In this document: one piece after another, positions 45,050 to 56,585 of the stretch | Numbering within the stretch: the first letter of the stretch is position 1 | Layout: every line of letters starts with the position of its first letter | Assembly (NCBI GenBank): GCA_030762895.1 | Contig: CM061065.1 | Coordinates: forward strand, 65,890,200-65,954,199 | DNA length: 64,000 nt | Direction of reading: 5' to 3' | From: Sophora flavescens | Lineage: Eukaryota; Streptophyta; Magnoliopsida; Fabales; Fabaceae | Made by a program: the position numbers and the translations under genes | The notes under the pieces: model-generated | Databases searched by the model: none | Seen by the model: only the letters and a program-made list of their open reading frames with translations | What the model was told of the DNA's origin: nothing

Positions 45050-46870
45050 ATGAGGAGAGACCATCCGGGTTTCGCTTGGAGTAATGCTAGTGGTGGTGTA
45101 GCTGGGCAACAACAACCTCAACAGAATTGGCAACAACAACCTCAACAGGGTCTGAGGCCAAACATTGGAATCCAGCAGCGCAATACTCAGCAGGCTCTTC
45201 CGGGGACTAATCAATTGCAAATAACAGATGGTGGAAGACAACCTTGGGAGTTGGCTATTGAGAAGATAAGCACGGTAGTTGAGAAGTTGTCAATTAACAC
45301 AGGCGCAGCCATTGATAAGTTGGCAACTCACACGGGGTCAGCAATTCAGAATCTAGAGACGCAGATTGCTCAGCTCGCAAAGCAACTAAATGAGCGTCCC
45401 ACAGGCACTTTCCCAGGTGATACCGTGAACAACCCTAAGAACCATTGCAATGACATAACAACTAGAAGCGGTAGGGTGTTGGGATCTAACAGGGGTGCAA
45501 CCAGTTCAGAGGAAGACAAGGCCCCGGAACAACTACATGTTGAGGAAGAGCAACCTGAGAAAGGAGAGTTGGCAAGTGATAAGGCACCGGAGCAAGGGGG
45601 TGGGTTAAAACTTGTAGATGAAGAGTTCCAAAAGAAGAATTGGGTTGAACCCCAGGACCTCCCGCCCTACATGAAGGTACCATATCCTGAAAGATTAAAG
45701 AAGCCTCAACAGGATAAACAGTTCAGTAAATTCCTTGATGTCTTCCGCAAACTTCAGATTAACATTCCATTTGCGGAAGCCTTGGAACAAATGCCATCTT
45801 ATGCCCGGTTTATGAAGGAGCTTCTCTCCAAGAAGCGGAGAATAGTGGATGAGGAAACGGTTGCTTTGACAGAGGAGTGTAGTGCCATTCTTCAAAGAAA
45901 ACTACCTCCAAAGTTGAAGGACCCCGGTTCTTTTTCGATACCATGCACCATTGGGGGGTTGACTCTGGGGAAGGCATTATGTGATCTAGGGGCAAGCATC
46001 AACTTGATGCCCCTCTCTATGATGAAGAGGTTGGGGATCAAAGAAGTCAAAGATACGCGGATGTCACTCCAACTGGCCGATCGTTCTATAAAATACCCTT
46101 ATGGAGTGGTCGAAGACTTGTTAGTGAAGGTGGACAAGTTCATATTTCCGGCGGACTTTGTGGTGCTTGATATGGATGAAGACGCCGAGATCCCTCTCAT
46201 ATTGGGTAGGCCCTTCTTGGCCACTGGGGGTGCCTTGATAGATGTGCGACAAGGGAAACTCACTCTAAGGGTGCAAGATGATGAGGTAGTCTTCAATGTC
46301 TTTGAAGCAATGAAGCACCCTGCTGAGAGGTTGGAAGTGTATCGAGTGGATATGGTGGATCCAACTGTCAAGGCAAAGGCAACTAGAGAAGCCCATGGTT
46401 CTTCACTTGCTCAAGTGTTGGTAAAATCCCATGATGATGATAGAGAGGAAAAAGCCCCTTTGGGGGATGTGGTGTATCTTGAGTGGTTAAAAGACAGGGA
46501 AGCCTTACCGAGTCTCCCAGAGGATGAAGGTGCAAGGGAAAAGCTCAACAAAGAAGGGATGAAAAGAGTTGTGCGTGAGGAAGAAATTGAACCATTAGAG
46601 GCCGGAATCATCTATCCAATCTCGGATAGTAGTTGGGGTAGTCCAATTCGTGAGGTCCCGAAGAAAGGTGGCACAACCGTGGTGGTAAATAAAAGCATTA
46701 AATCGATCCCAACAAGGACCATCACGGGGTGGAGAGTTCGTGCTAATTATAGAGGGCTGTTGAACTTAAATAAGTTGTCCGGGAACCGCATGCGAGCATA
46801 TGAAAGGGCAAGAAACTACAAAAAGCGGACTGAGGCACGACATGGCAAGCAAGATCTTCTTCCGGATTAA
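45050..46870 (+). CDS. Gag end - protease - truncated pol fusion ORF of element C
   Basis: An open frame of 606 codons. It begins with the Gln-rich gag tail (QQQPQQNWQQQPQQG), an amphipathic segment (SAIQNLETQIAQLAKQLNE) and the retroviral-type aspartic protease (ALCDLGASINLMPLSMMKRL; VVLDMDEDAEIPLILGRPFL). It then has the first residues of RT (AGIIYPISDSSWGSPI; VPKKGG; IPTRTITGWRVRANYR), and near 46770 jumps to a segment like the end of integrase (MRAYERARNYKKRTEARHG). RT core, RNase H and most of integrase are gone, yet the frame stays open. Confidence 0.9.
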   Translation: MRRDHPGFAWSNASGGVAGQQQPQQNWQQQPQQGLRPNIGIQQRNTQQALPGTNQLQITDGGRQPWELAIEKISTVVEKLSINTGAAIDKLATHTGSAIQNLETQIAQLAKQLNERPTGTFPGDTVNNPKNHCNDITTRSGRVLGSNRGATSSEEDKAPEQLHVEEEQPEKGELASDKAPEQGGGLKLVDEEFQKKNWVEPQDLPPYMKVPYPERLKKPQQDKQFSKFLDVFRKLQINIPFAEALEQMPSYARFMKELLSKKRRIVDEETVALTEECSAILQRKLPPKLKDPGSFSIPCTIGGLTLGKALCDLGASINLMPLSMMKRLGIKEVKDTRMSLQLADRSIKYPYGVVEDLLVKVDKFIFPADFVVLDMDEDAEIPLILGRPFLATGGALIDVRQGKLTLRVQDDEVVFNVFEAMKHPAERLEVYRVDMVDPTVKAKATREAHGSSLAQVLVKSHDDDREEKAPLGDVVYLEWLKDREALPSLPEDEGAREKLNKEGMKRVVREEEIEPLEAGIIYPISDSSWGSPIREVPKKGGTTVVVNKSIKSIPTRTITGWRVRANYRGLLNLNKLSGNRMRAYERARNYKKRTEARHGKQDLLPD

Positions 46871-46986
46871 CCCTTAGGGGTGATTTGAGTCAGGCTCGGG
46901 ACGTTAAACAAGCGCTACTTGGGAGGCAACCCAAGCTAGGTATCCTTTATTCTTAGTTTTTGTCATTTATAAAAAAAAAAAGGCTT

Positions 46987-47218
46987 GATTCGCCATGCGA
47001 ATCCACAGTGGCCACGCGAGACAGAAGCCCTGAATCTCAGAGGCTTGCTCACGCTTCTGTCTCACGCCGTGAGGGGTACTTTCGCCTCGCGATTCTGGGC
47101 ATCATCATCTGTTGGAATTCCAGATTCACCTCGCTAGATACTACTCGCCTCGCGATTCTGGAAAGTGTGAATAACAATTTTCCAGATTAGCCTCGCGAGT
47201 GATCTCTCGCCTCGCGAA
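46987..47218. repeat. CTCGC/GATTCGC palindromes in the 3' region of C
   Basis: GATTCGC-CAT-GCGAATC (46987-47003), GCCACGCGAGAC near 47010, TTCGCCTCGCGATTCTGG at about 47081 and again near 47144, and CTCGCCTCGCGAATC near 47207-47221. The same stems as the LTR array, with more decay. Confidence 0.88.
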
Positions 47219-48832
47219 TCTGCAATTAAGGTTTTGATTTGCAGGAGTTCTTCAGGGAAAGGCCTTGACCCAACAGGGGTGCCCGAGGGACCAATTGGAT
47301 GAGGATGCAACCGTAGAAGAACCTTCCGTGGAAGCAGCCACCTCCACTATAATTTGATCAGGGAGCACCCTCTCCTTTCCTCACTCTTATTTTATATCTG
47401 TGTTCTTTCATTGAGGAAAATGTATGCTTTAAGTGTGGGGGAGGGAACCAATTGCTTTGTTTTTGTTTTTGTTTTTGTTTTTGTTTTTTTGTTTTTGTTT
47501 GTCACTCTTGAATAATTTGAGAAGATCAAGAGTTTGTGTATGAATATTGTGTCGGCAAGCTTGGTGGATTTTAATTAAATTTAGAATAGATTGATTGCAT
47601 GAATTATTTTGACCATTGATGATTTCCCCCTAGGTTCTGAAATTAGAAAAGTTGATCCCCATGTGAAAAATTGAAAATTGAACTTTGAGAAACTTTATTG
47701 TGATTGCTTGATTTATGACAAGTTTGGGGTGAAGGGGTGCACACACTAGGAATTGTATCTCGGTCAAACAATTTGCAAAATGTCCAGGTGAGGATTTGAG
47801 CCTCCAACTTTGTTTTTGATTGTGTGGATCACTTTTAAGTTGCACTTTCCCGAATTTGCTTGAATCTCTTCATGGTTTGCATGTCTACGTGTTGCATCAA
47901 ATGATTTAGGCAATTTTCTTTGAAATAGCTACTTGGCCTAAAAAGAACCATCCCTAATGCATGTTCCCTAGTTAGCCACATTGAGCCTAATTAGCCTATT
48001 GTTTCTTGATGACCCTATATTATAAGCCAAAAATCTGAAAAACCATGTTAACCCAATCTTAGGATTAGGAGAGCATGGAAGCTTAGCAAGAGAAGGGTTG
48101 TGAGAAACTAAGTTTGGGGTGGCTACAAGGCGATATGTCATTTTGGGTTGAGAAAAAGAAAAATAAAGGTTGAAACCCAAGGAAAAAGGAAAAGAAAAAA
48201 AAAGAAAGAAAAAAAAAATTGCCAAAAGAAAAGGAGCAAAACAAAAAGATTAGCAAGGGAAAGGCTGTAGTCACCCGAGGCAAAAAGAAAAAATGGAAAA
48301 AGGAATTTGAGTGGAAGATGTGTCAAATGCTCATGCTCTCTTAGTTCCTAGGGACTTAAGCCTAGTATCCTTGAATATCCTACCCTTAGCCAAGCCCCAT
48401 TACAACCTTTAAAAGACCTTCTGATGTTGCTTGCATGTTTTCGTGGGAACTATTTTTGAGATGAAAATCAAATTCATGGGAAGTGCTCTTGATATGTGAA
48501 ATTGAGTGAAAAGTTGATAGCCTAGACGAATTTGAGCGAATGAGTGAAATTTTACATACCCTTGTGAGGAAGGCAATTGTTTGAAATTGGTGATCTTCCT
48601 TTTGTGTGTGACTTTGATCCCCAACTTAGATTAATGATTGCATGAATGATGAAGATCTCAATTGTTTAAAGTAAATGAATGTGGGGATTACATTGATGCA
48701 AGGGGGGATTCATTGAAGGAAAAACTGTTTTGTTAAGATTACATGAAATTTGTGCGAAATTGATTGAATCTTTAAGCTTGCCAAGTCTTGAGTCTTTTTG
48801 AGTTTTAGCTTGCTTGGGGACAAGCAAGGTTT

Positions 48833-48846
48833 AAGTTTGGGGTGTT
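48833..48846 (+). other. Polypurine tract of element C
   Basis: AAGTTTGGGGTGTT directly before the 3' LTR. Copies of the first 12 bases occur upstream at 47720-47731 and 48110-48121, with a looser copy AAGTGTGGGGGAGGG at about 47430. Confidence 0.8.
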
Positions 48847-50236
48847 TGATAAGCCTCTGGCTTATCTAGTTTTATAACTAGTAAGACTGTGGTTTATGTG
48901 CTAATTATTCGAGTTCAATCTCGTTTTCGCCCAAATTTGGCCTTGTTTTGTTCCTAAGTTAGACTTTGACTCGTTCTAGGCATTTTTAGTAGTTTTTAGT
49001 CTATTTTGAATAGAATTACGCTTTTTGTTTCTTTTTATTGTTTCAGGTTAGAAGTGAAGCTCTGAGAGTCAAGGAAAGTCAAGAAAAAGTAGAAATTGTC
49101 ATTTTGGAGATACTCGCCCCACGAGTGGATGCTCGCCTCGCGAGCCTGAAGATTAGCTAAGCAGCAACAGTCATCCTTTTTGTCTCGCCTCACGAATCAT
49201 GAAGACCCTGGAGGACAGAGACCATCACGGCCTAGCCGTGATGAAGGTCACGGCTATGAAAGACTAGGATTTGAAGCCTCGCCACGCGAAACATACTCTC
49301 GCCTCGCGAGAGTCCAATTTGAAAGTGCGCCAATTTTAATATTCGCCACGCGAGAGAATGCTTGCCTCGCGAGAGCGCGCAGATCCTGAATCCTATATAT
49401 TGCTGTTTTAGGGCAGAATGGAGGAGCTTTTGATTCTCCACTGATTTTGTAGCGTTTAGGCCGAATCCTTGTTACTCTGGAGCTGCGTCTCCCTCTTTTC
49501 TTCTTTTATTTTACAATGGTGGTTAATTCCGATTGTTCGTTTGTCGTTACGGGCATGAGGAGCTAATCCCCTCGTCTAAGGGATCAATGAAGCCACCCAT
49601 GGCGGTATAGTGTTCATGTGATGTATGTTTCTCTCCCTTCTCTCAATTAATGTTTTCCAATTCTGATTTGATTGTGTTGATCATATGCATCCGTGATTGA
49701 CTTGTTAACGTTGATGAGGCTTAGTTGGCAATTCGCGTTTAGAACTTGAATTGGGATCACTAATTGAATATTGCACGAGAGTGAGTAGGAGATTAGTGCA
49801 ACCTTATAGGGAACAAGAATTAATAGAGTTTGATGATTAGGGTTATGAGACCTAGTAAGTAATTAACTCAATCATCGAATACGTCCTATTGAGCACGACA
49901 ATGGATATAGGAGAATTTGGGGGTCCTGGTTGACATTGTAATTGAACTTAGGGAAGAATCATCATCACTTGGGTACTATGCATGATTGGGTAGGTGGATT
50001 TGAGACCTTAGATATTTTAATTTCAGATTTTAATACCTTAGTTTTATTAGATTTGTTAATTTAATTGCAATCCTATCTTCTCCCTCTCAACCATTTGCTG
50101 TTACTTAACCAACTTATCGAATTTCTCGCGAATTAGTTGAATTGGTAGCCCAATCCTTGTGTTCGACCTCGGTAAATTCTTACCGTGTTTATTTTATTAC
50201 TTGTGACGACCTGGTACACTTGCTGGTGACTCAACA
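48847..50236 (+). mobile_element. 3' LTR of element C, 1390 bp
   Basis: Same length as the 5' LTR with no gaps in my alignment. The CATCACGGC palindrome is at 49223-49243. About half of the differences fall in the palindrome array, several being CG to TG or CA. Confidence 0.96.
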
Positions 50237-50241
50237 GTTAC

Positions 50242-51264
50242 CTAAAAGAAGAAAGCGGAAGGATGAAATCTTCTTTTTATCATATTATCCACACTAATGG
50301 GGTGACAATACGTCAAGCTAGTGACGTTAAAGAAGCGCTACTTGGGAGACAACCCAAGCATTTTGTCTTATTGCATTCTTATTCTTTTTGCTTCCTTATC
50401 ATGAAAATGATAAGTAGTTCATTGAGTGGTTGAGTGGTTCCTTGATGTGTAAGCCATTTAATGTGGTGGAATTGTTTTGAATTGTTGTGCAGGCACATCT
50501 AAGGAAAAAAGACCAAAGGAAGTGGAGAAATGACACACTAGAATGGTGAAAATGGCCCTGCGCAGGCGCCGGGCGCTGCTGTGAGCGCTGAGCGCAAACA
50601 GAAATCAGTTTCAGCAGAAAACACTGCACCTTGGGCGCTGAGCGCGGATTCCTAGCGCTGAGCGCTAGGCAGTGCAAAAAAAAATATTTTATTTGCACAT
50701 GCTCATCCATCGTGCAGAAGAAATGGGGTGCTCTAAACTCTTTATTATTAATTTTTTTTTAACCCCCTTAATTGTTAGTTTGTTGTAGGAATAAAATGCC
50801 GAAACTTGCACATATTGCACAAACTTGTGTTTTGAATGGAATTTTGTGTATATTCTCTAGTAAGCACAGAACTTTTGCTTGGCTGAAATTTCTAACATGA
50901 TGCAATTTATACTTGCTGAGCATATGATTTCATTGAAACCATTGATCCTTGTGAATTGTTTGTCACAACTTTTCATGATATGATTGATTCAATGTTGAAT
51001 GCATGGATTTTCTCTTGCACATAACCATAAACTGTGAGCTTTTGAGCCCAAACACATCATATCACTTGATTTCTTTCATGTGTGCTTGTCCATCACTTGC
51101 ATATTCTCACTTTTTCTTGCCTTGATGCTTGTTACTATCAAATTGTTCCTGCATATGCATAAATGATTGAGGCACCATTTCTTGCTAAGCTCAGGGCCAA
51201 ATTGGCCAACCTAACATTTACCATTGTTAAGCCCAATTGAGCCTTGGCCTATTGTTCTTGGTAT
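50242..51264 (+). other. Interior of element B between C and D
   Basis: After a short end of the B reading frame, the AAGCGCTACTTGGGAGACAA stretch (50333-50352) matches element C. GCGC palindromes lie at 50566-50670. The rest is AT-rich and non-coding. Confidence 0.7.
50566..50670. repeat. GCGC-TGA-GCGC palindromes in the interior of B
   Basis: The longest is CCTAGCGC-TGA-GCGCTAGG (50651-50669); others are GAGCGCTGAGCGC near 50583 and GGGCGCTGAGCGC near 50634. The TGA spacer is the complement of the TCA spacer of the LTR copies. Confidence 0.93.
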
Positions 51265-51269
51265 GATAG

Positions 51270-52640
51270 TGTTAGCCCAAGTGGCCTCTAACAAGCGTTG
51301 GAATCCTAGAAGGGGGTGAATAGGATTCAAAAGATTTTCGTAAACTTTTCACAAACTTTTGTTGTATGAAGGTATAACATATTTAACAAGAGCGCATAGT
51401 GAATCTTTAGACAATGTGAACGTAATTGAAATGATGATTCAACAAGATTGTTTCAAATTCAATTCAATTCGTTATCAATTAAACCCTAATATGTAATGCA
51501 AGATTGAAATTAAAGAGAGAAGGGTTAAGGAGAATTGCAAACCTATATTTTTACTGGTTCAATCACAATTTCTTGTGATCTACATCCAGTCTCACACCCA
51601 CCGGTATGAGAGTTCCTTGACTAATCAGGATCTTGAGTACAACATTCAAGAAATTTTACACCAGAGATACACAACTCTACAACCTACACACAACCAGGGA
51701 TTCCACACCCTGAATCCAACCCAGAAGAAGATCCCTCACTTCTTCCAAACCAAGAACGTCAAAAACAAGAGAGTAGAAGAGGTTTGAATCACTCTTGAAA
51801 GTGAGAAATTACAACTTGAAGCTCTAATGATCACAATGAAAGATTGAGAGAATGAGACGCAAGAATCTTGTGAGATTTTGTGTTATTTTGAGTTTGTGGA
51901 ATGATAGCTAATGATCTTGAATGAAAGAGATGAATAGATCTATTTATTAGGGGTGTTTGTTACGTTTAAAAACCAGATCTGATAGCTGTGAATCGATTCA
52001 CAGACCCCATGAATCGATTCACAGAGAGCTGTGACACATGAATCTATTCATGAATCTATTCACAGAGACTGATACATCGTGAATCCATTCATGAATCTAT
52101 TCAGAGACTGAAACACATGAATCTATTCACAGAGATTGAAACACATGAATCTATTCATGAATCTATTCACAGAGATTGATACATCTTGAATCCATTCATG
52201 AATCTATTCACAGAGAGTAAAATGCTTTGAATCTATTCACACCAATAAATGAATCTATTCACAACATATTTTCACTAAGGTTTCAATCATCTTATTTGTA
52301 AATCTATTCATTTAAACTTAGATTTTCAACATGAAACTCATCTAATGATCAAGTATTATATATTCATGCATTAAGTAAAGATTTAAAACATTTCAACATG
52401 ATGAATGCATGAATTCAACTTGATTATGAACCTATGTTGATTTTAATTTCATTTTATTTGCGTCTCATTCAAACATCATATATGATCTTACAAAGGTACT
52501 AAAAACATAAACCTTTAAGAACTACCTTTTGTAGATCTAAGTCTTCAAAACTTTATATAGTTGACATGTTGTCCTTTGTCATCTTCAAAACTTTGTACTT
52601 CAAATATCCAAGTCATACTTGGGGAATGCGGTCATTCACA
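51270..52640 (-). mobile_element. 3' LTR of element D, 1371 bp
   Basis: Contains GTGAATCGATTCAC palindromes and many TGAATCTATTCA near-copies (51988-52260), and a TATA-like AATAAATAG on the minus strand (about 51942-51950). Confidence 0.95.
51988..52260. repeat. GTGAATCGATTCAC palindrome array, 3' LTR of D
   Basis: Perfect copies at 51988-52001 and TGAATCGATTCA at 52010-52021. Then about fifteen near-copies of ATGAATC(T/C)ATTCA, most with CG changed to CT, arranged as ATGAATCTATTCATGAATCT units. On the minus strand the array lies directly upstream of the TATA-like box. Confidence 0.93.
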
Positions 52641-52656
52641 TTCTCCCCTTTTTTGA
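52641..52656 (-). other. Polypurine tract of element D
   Basis: On the minus strand AAAAAAGGGGAGAA ends at the LTR. Confidence 0.82.
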
Positions 52657-53477
52657 TGATGACAAACTCATGAAGACTTTGTATTGTCTTTTTGCAAGCT
52701 CCCCCTAAATATTAGCATCCTTGTTTTGATAAAAGGTGGGAGTATAACCTGAAAATACAAATGGGAACCTTTCTCCTCCTTTTGGCATTATCAAAAATAT
52801 CAAATATGATAGGAATGCGTTCATTGCATAAAAATATCCAAAGATAGCATAGCATCGTAATAAACACAATAACAAGGAAGTTCATACACATATTAGAACA
52901 TATAGGGGAAATAATCTAGTACACAACATATCCAAAAAGGAATCCATCATACAACCATAAGATGGTGGATGGTGGATCAAAGCGACTCTCCAAAGTGCGG
53001 AAGAGAGAATCTATCTCAGAGTGCAGCGGTTTAAGTGACAAAATTCATGTGTTTAGTGATTTTTCACACTGTGAATTGATTCAAATATGAGTGTGAATCG
53101 ATTCACAGAGGGTGAAATCCATGCATTTGAAAAATTCATGATATGAATCGATTCAAACAACATGTGAATCGATTCACAGAGGCCAAAATGCAGAAAAACA
53201 CTAGAAACAGAACATGTTTGCTGTCATTTATGCCTTAAAAGCTCACTTTCACATATGAATTTTTGATTAATGCTTGAATTGCCTATTCTAATGCATGGAA
53301 CAAGTTTGAATACACATTTTACACATGTTCACAACAAGCTAAGCATCAAATACAATCAAATCATCAAAATCACATATTGAGTTGTCAAAGTTCAAGTTTT
53401 GAAAGAAAATAGGTCATGCCTTGAGTAATTTTGGTACTTTTGCATATGCATACCTATTTAAGCAATCACACACACAT
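52657..53477 (-). other. Non-coding 3' tail of element D
   Basis: No gene is seen. It holds GTGAATCGATTCAC palindromes (53070-53177) and a CCTCCTTTTGGCATTATCAA stretch shared with element A. Confidence 0.75.
53070..53177. repeat. GTGAATCGATTCAC palindromes in the 3' tail of D
   Basis: Perfect copies at 53093-53106 and 53164-53177; near-copies GTGAATTGATTCA near 53071 and ATGAATCGATTCA near 53143. Confidence 0.94.
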
Positions 53478-54969
53478 TCAATCTATACATGATATATCAA
53501 GTATGCCTAATTCACTTATTATCCGGAAAAAGCTTTCTTTAGGCAAAGGTTTTGTAAAAATGTCATCTAATTGATTTGTTGTTTCAACAAACTCAAAAAC
53601 ACAATCTCCTTTCTCAACATGGCCTCTTAGAAAATGATGTCGAATATCTATATGCTTTGTTCTTGAATGTTGGATGGGATTTTTGGTTAAGCTTATGGCA
53701 CTAGTATTGTCACATCTTATAGGAATTTTGTTAAGTTTTAAGCCATAGTCAAGGAGTTGTTGTTTCATCCATAAAATTTGTGCACAACAACTTCCTGCAG
53801 CTATGTACTCAGCTTCAGCTGTGGACAAAGCTACACTAACTTGCTTTTTACTATTCCAAGAAATTAAAGAATTCCCAAAGATTTGACAAGTACTTCTAGT
53901 ACTCTTTCTATCCAACTTGCATCCTGCAAAGTCGGAATCTGAGTATCCAACTAAACCAGAAATTCCCCCCTTAGGATACCATAGACCTGTATTAGGTGTT
54001 CCTATTAGATATCTTAATATGCGTTTAACAGCAATGAAATGTGATTCCTTGGGATTACTTTGAAATCTAGCACACATACACACGCTAAACATAATATCGG
54101 GCCTACTAGCTGTCAAGTATAGTAAAGAACCTATAATACCTCTATATTTTGAAGGGTCAATAGGCTTACCACCTTCATCTTTGTCTAAATAGCAGCTGGT
54201 ACCCATTGGTGTGCTAATTTCTTTGGCATTCTCCATTCCAAACTTCTTGATGAGCTCCTTGCAATATTTAGCTTGATTTATGAAGATGCCATTCCTTGTT
54301 TGCTTTATTTGAAGTCCAAGAAAGTAATTTAGCTCTCCCATTAAGGACATCTCAAATTCACTCTACATCGACTTTGAGAACTCTCTACACATAAACTCAT
54401 TAGTTGAACCAAAGATAATATCATCCACATATATTTGAACAAGCAATATATCCTTTCCTTTATCCGTTATTAAAAGTGTAGTATCAACCATTCCCCTTTT
54501 ATAACCTTTTTTCTAAAAAAAATGTACTCAACCTTTCATACCAAGCTCTTGGAGCTTGCTTAAGCCCATAAAGAGCCTTTTTCAATTTAAAAACATGGTT
54601 GGGAAATTCAAAATTTTCAAAACTGGGGGGTTGATCTACATATACTTCTTCTTGTATGAAACCATTTAAGAAAGCGCTTTTCACATCCATTTGGTATAGT
54701 TTAAAATCCATGATGCATGCAAATGCAAGAAGTAATCTAATAGCTTCTAATCTAGCTACCGGGGCATATGTCTCATCATAATCAATACCCTCTTCTTGAT
54801 TATAGCCCTTTGCTACAAGTCTAGCATTATTTCTAGTTATAATACCAGTTTCATCAAGTTTATTTCTGAAAACCCACTTAGTGCCAATTACTTGATGATT
54901 TCTTGGTCTAGGCACAAGCTCCCAAACATTATTTCTTTCAAATTGGTTTAATTCATCATGCATGGCCAT
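53478..54969 (-). pseudogene. Reverse transcriptase and RNase H of element D
   Basis: 54499-54969 carries QVIGTKWVFRNKLDETGI, EGIDYDETYAPVARLEAIRL and KALYGLKQAPRAWYERL. A frameshift lies near 54515. The next part holds the catalytic YVDDIIFGSTNE motif near 54400 and then a stop near 54365; 53478-54350 continues with SLLYLTASRPDIM, DRKST, SVALSTAEAEYIAAGS, IRCDNTSAISLTKNP and DIFTKPLPKESF to the stop. Confidence 0.94.
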
Positions 54970-54972
54970 TAA

Positions 54973-56568
54973 TCAATTTTCATCAATAATTGCATCACTA
55001 ATGGTTTTGGGTTCGATTTGAGAGACAAATGCTGAATAATTGCATATATTTCTAAGATTCGACCTAGTAGTTACCTCTTTTGATATGTCTCCTATCACAT
55101 GGTCGATAGGATGATCCTTCAATGTTCTCCACTCATGGGGTAGGTCTACATGCTCAAATTCTTCTTTCTTTGGAGGAGTTTCATCTTCATTTCTTTCATC
55201 CATCTTTTCTTTGTTGACTTCCTCATTGGACTTTTGTGACATATCTACAACATTATCAAAGAAAATATCCTTTCCCACCAATTTGGGGTTATATTCATCA
55301 AATGCAATATGTATTGACTCTTCAATAGTCATAGTTCTCTTATTGTAAACATGAAAAGCTTTACTAAAAGATGAATATCCTACAAATATACCTTCATTTG
55401 CCTTTGCATCAAACTTGCCTAAATTTTCTTTGCCATTATTTAAAATAAAGCATTTGCATCCAAAAACTCTAAGATGTGAAATATTTGGTTTTCTACCCTT
55501 GTACAATTCATAGGGGGTCTTTTTCAAAATTGGTCTTATCAAGACCCTATTTAAAACATAACAAGCGGTATTAACCGCATCCGCCCAAAAGTACTTAGGT
55601 AGGTTTGTTTCATTAGTCATAGTTCTTGCTAACTCCTCTAGAGATCGATTCTTTCTCTCAACTACTCCATTTTGTTGTGGAGTTCTAGGAGCTGAAAAAT
55701 TATGGTTAATTCCATTTTATTCACAAAAGCTCTCAAAGAGATGGTTCTCAAACTCACCTCCGTGATCACTTTTAATGGATGCAATTTTTAAGTCTTTTTC
55801 ATTTTGAATACGTTTAGAAAGCTTGATGAAAACATGAAAGGCTTTGTTCTTATGAGGAATGAAAATGGTCCATGTATATCTAGAGAAGTCATCTACTATT
55901 ACTAGGGCATAGTAATTGCCACCAAGACTCATAGTTCTAGAAGGGCCAAACAAGTCCATGTGCAATAGTTGCAAAGGCCTATTCATTGAAACTATATTTT
56001 TTGATTTAAAAGAGGCCTTGACTTGTTTTCCCTTTTGACAAGCATCACATAACTTGTCTTTTTGAAATTTTATTTTTGGTAGGCCAATTACTAGGTCCTT
56101 AGAGATAAGCTTATTTAAGTGCTCCATATGTATATGAGCTATTCTCCTATGCCATAACCATGCATCCTCATCTTTTGTCAATAAGCATTGATCATCATTT
56201 GAGGGTATATTTACTAGGTTAATCATATAGATATTACCTACTCTATGACCAATGAACTTAATTTGCTTATCACTTTCATTTTCAATTATGCAACAATTTG
56301 AGTTGAAAAGAATTCTATAACCTTTGTCACATAATTGACTAATGCTAAGCAAATTATGTTTCAAGCCTTCTACATACAACACATTTTCAATGATAGTAGA
56401 GGAAGAGTTACCAACATTACCAACTCCGAGAATATTTCCTTTGTTGTTATCTCCATAGGTGACATGACCTCCATTTCTAGTGGTTAGACTTATGAACTTT
56501 GTCTTGTCACCGGTCATATGCTTGGAGAATCCACTATCAAGATACCAATATTTTCTAGTGGGCTTCAA
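54973..56568 (-). pseudogene. Protease end and integrase of element D
   Basis: Starts near YWYLDSGFSKHMTGDKTKF, the copia protease (LDSG), then WHRRIAHIHMEHLNKL and CDACQKGKQ (zinc-binding), and the D-D-E residues in LHMDLFGPSR, IKSDHGGEFEN and the VVERKNRS segment. The frame is interrupted by TAA at 55714-55716, between the second and third catalytic residues, and by TGA at 54970-54972. Confidence 0.94.
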
Positions 56569-56585
56569 GCAAACCTACAACACAA

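Larger units (their letters stand above)
46871..48846 (+). other. Non-coding 3' region of element C
   Basis: No gene is seen. It holds the conserved AAGCGCTACTTGGGAGGCAA stretch (46910-46930), CTCGC/GATTCGC palindromes (46987-47220), a (TTTTG)n tract (about 47457-47500), a purine-rich tract (about 48150-48310) and several copies of the polypurine-tract motif AAGTTTGGGGTG. Confidence 0.75.
42421..50236 (+). mobile_element. Element C: Athila-like LTR element with gag-protease only, 7816 bp
   Basis: Two LTRs of exactly 1390 bp (42421-43810 and 48847-50236) and a perfect duplication GTTAC (42416-42420, 50237-50241). A tRNA-Asp primer site, gag, and a gag-protease ORF follow; polymerase is deleted. 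By hand I counted about 26 differences between the LTRs (about 1.9%), most of them C-to-T or G-to-A, so insertion is recent relative to its hosts A and B. Confidence 0.96.

Noticed and set aside
40174..50236. B and C as one Athila element
   Set aside because: LTR sequences differ, and C is bounded by a perfect GTTAC duplication within the interior of B.
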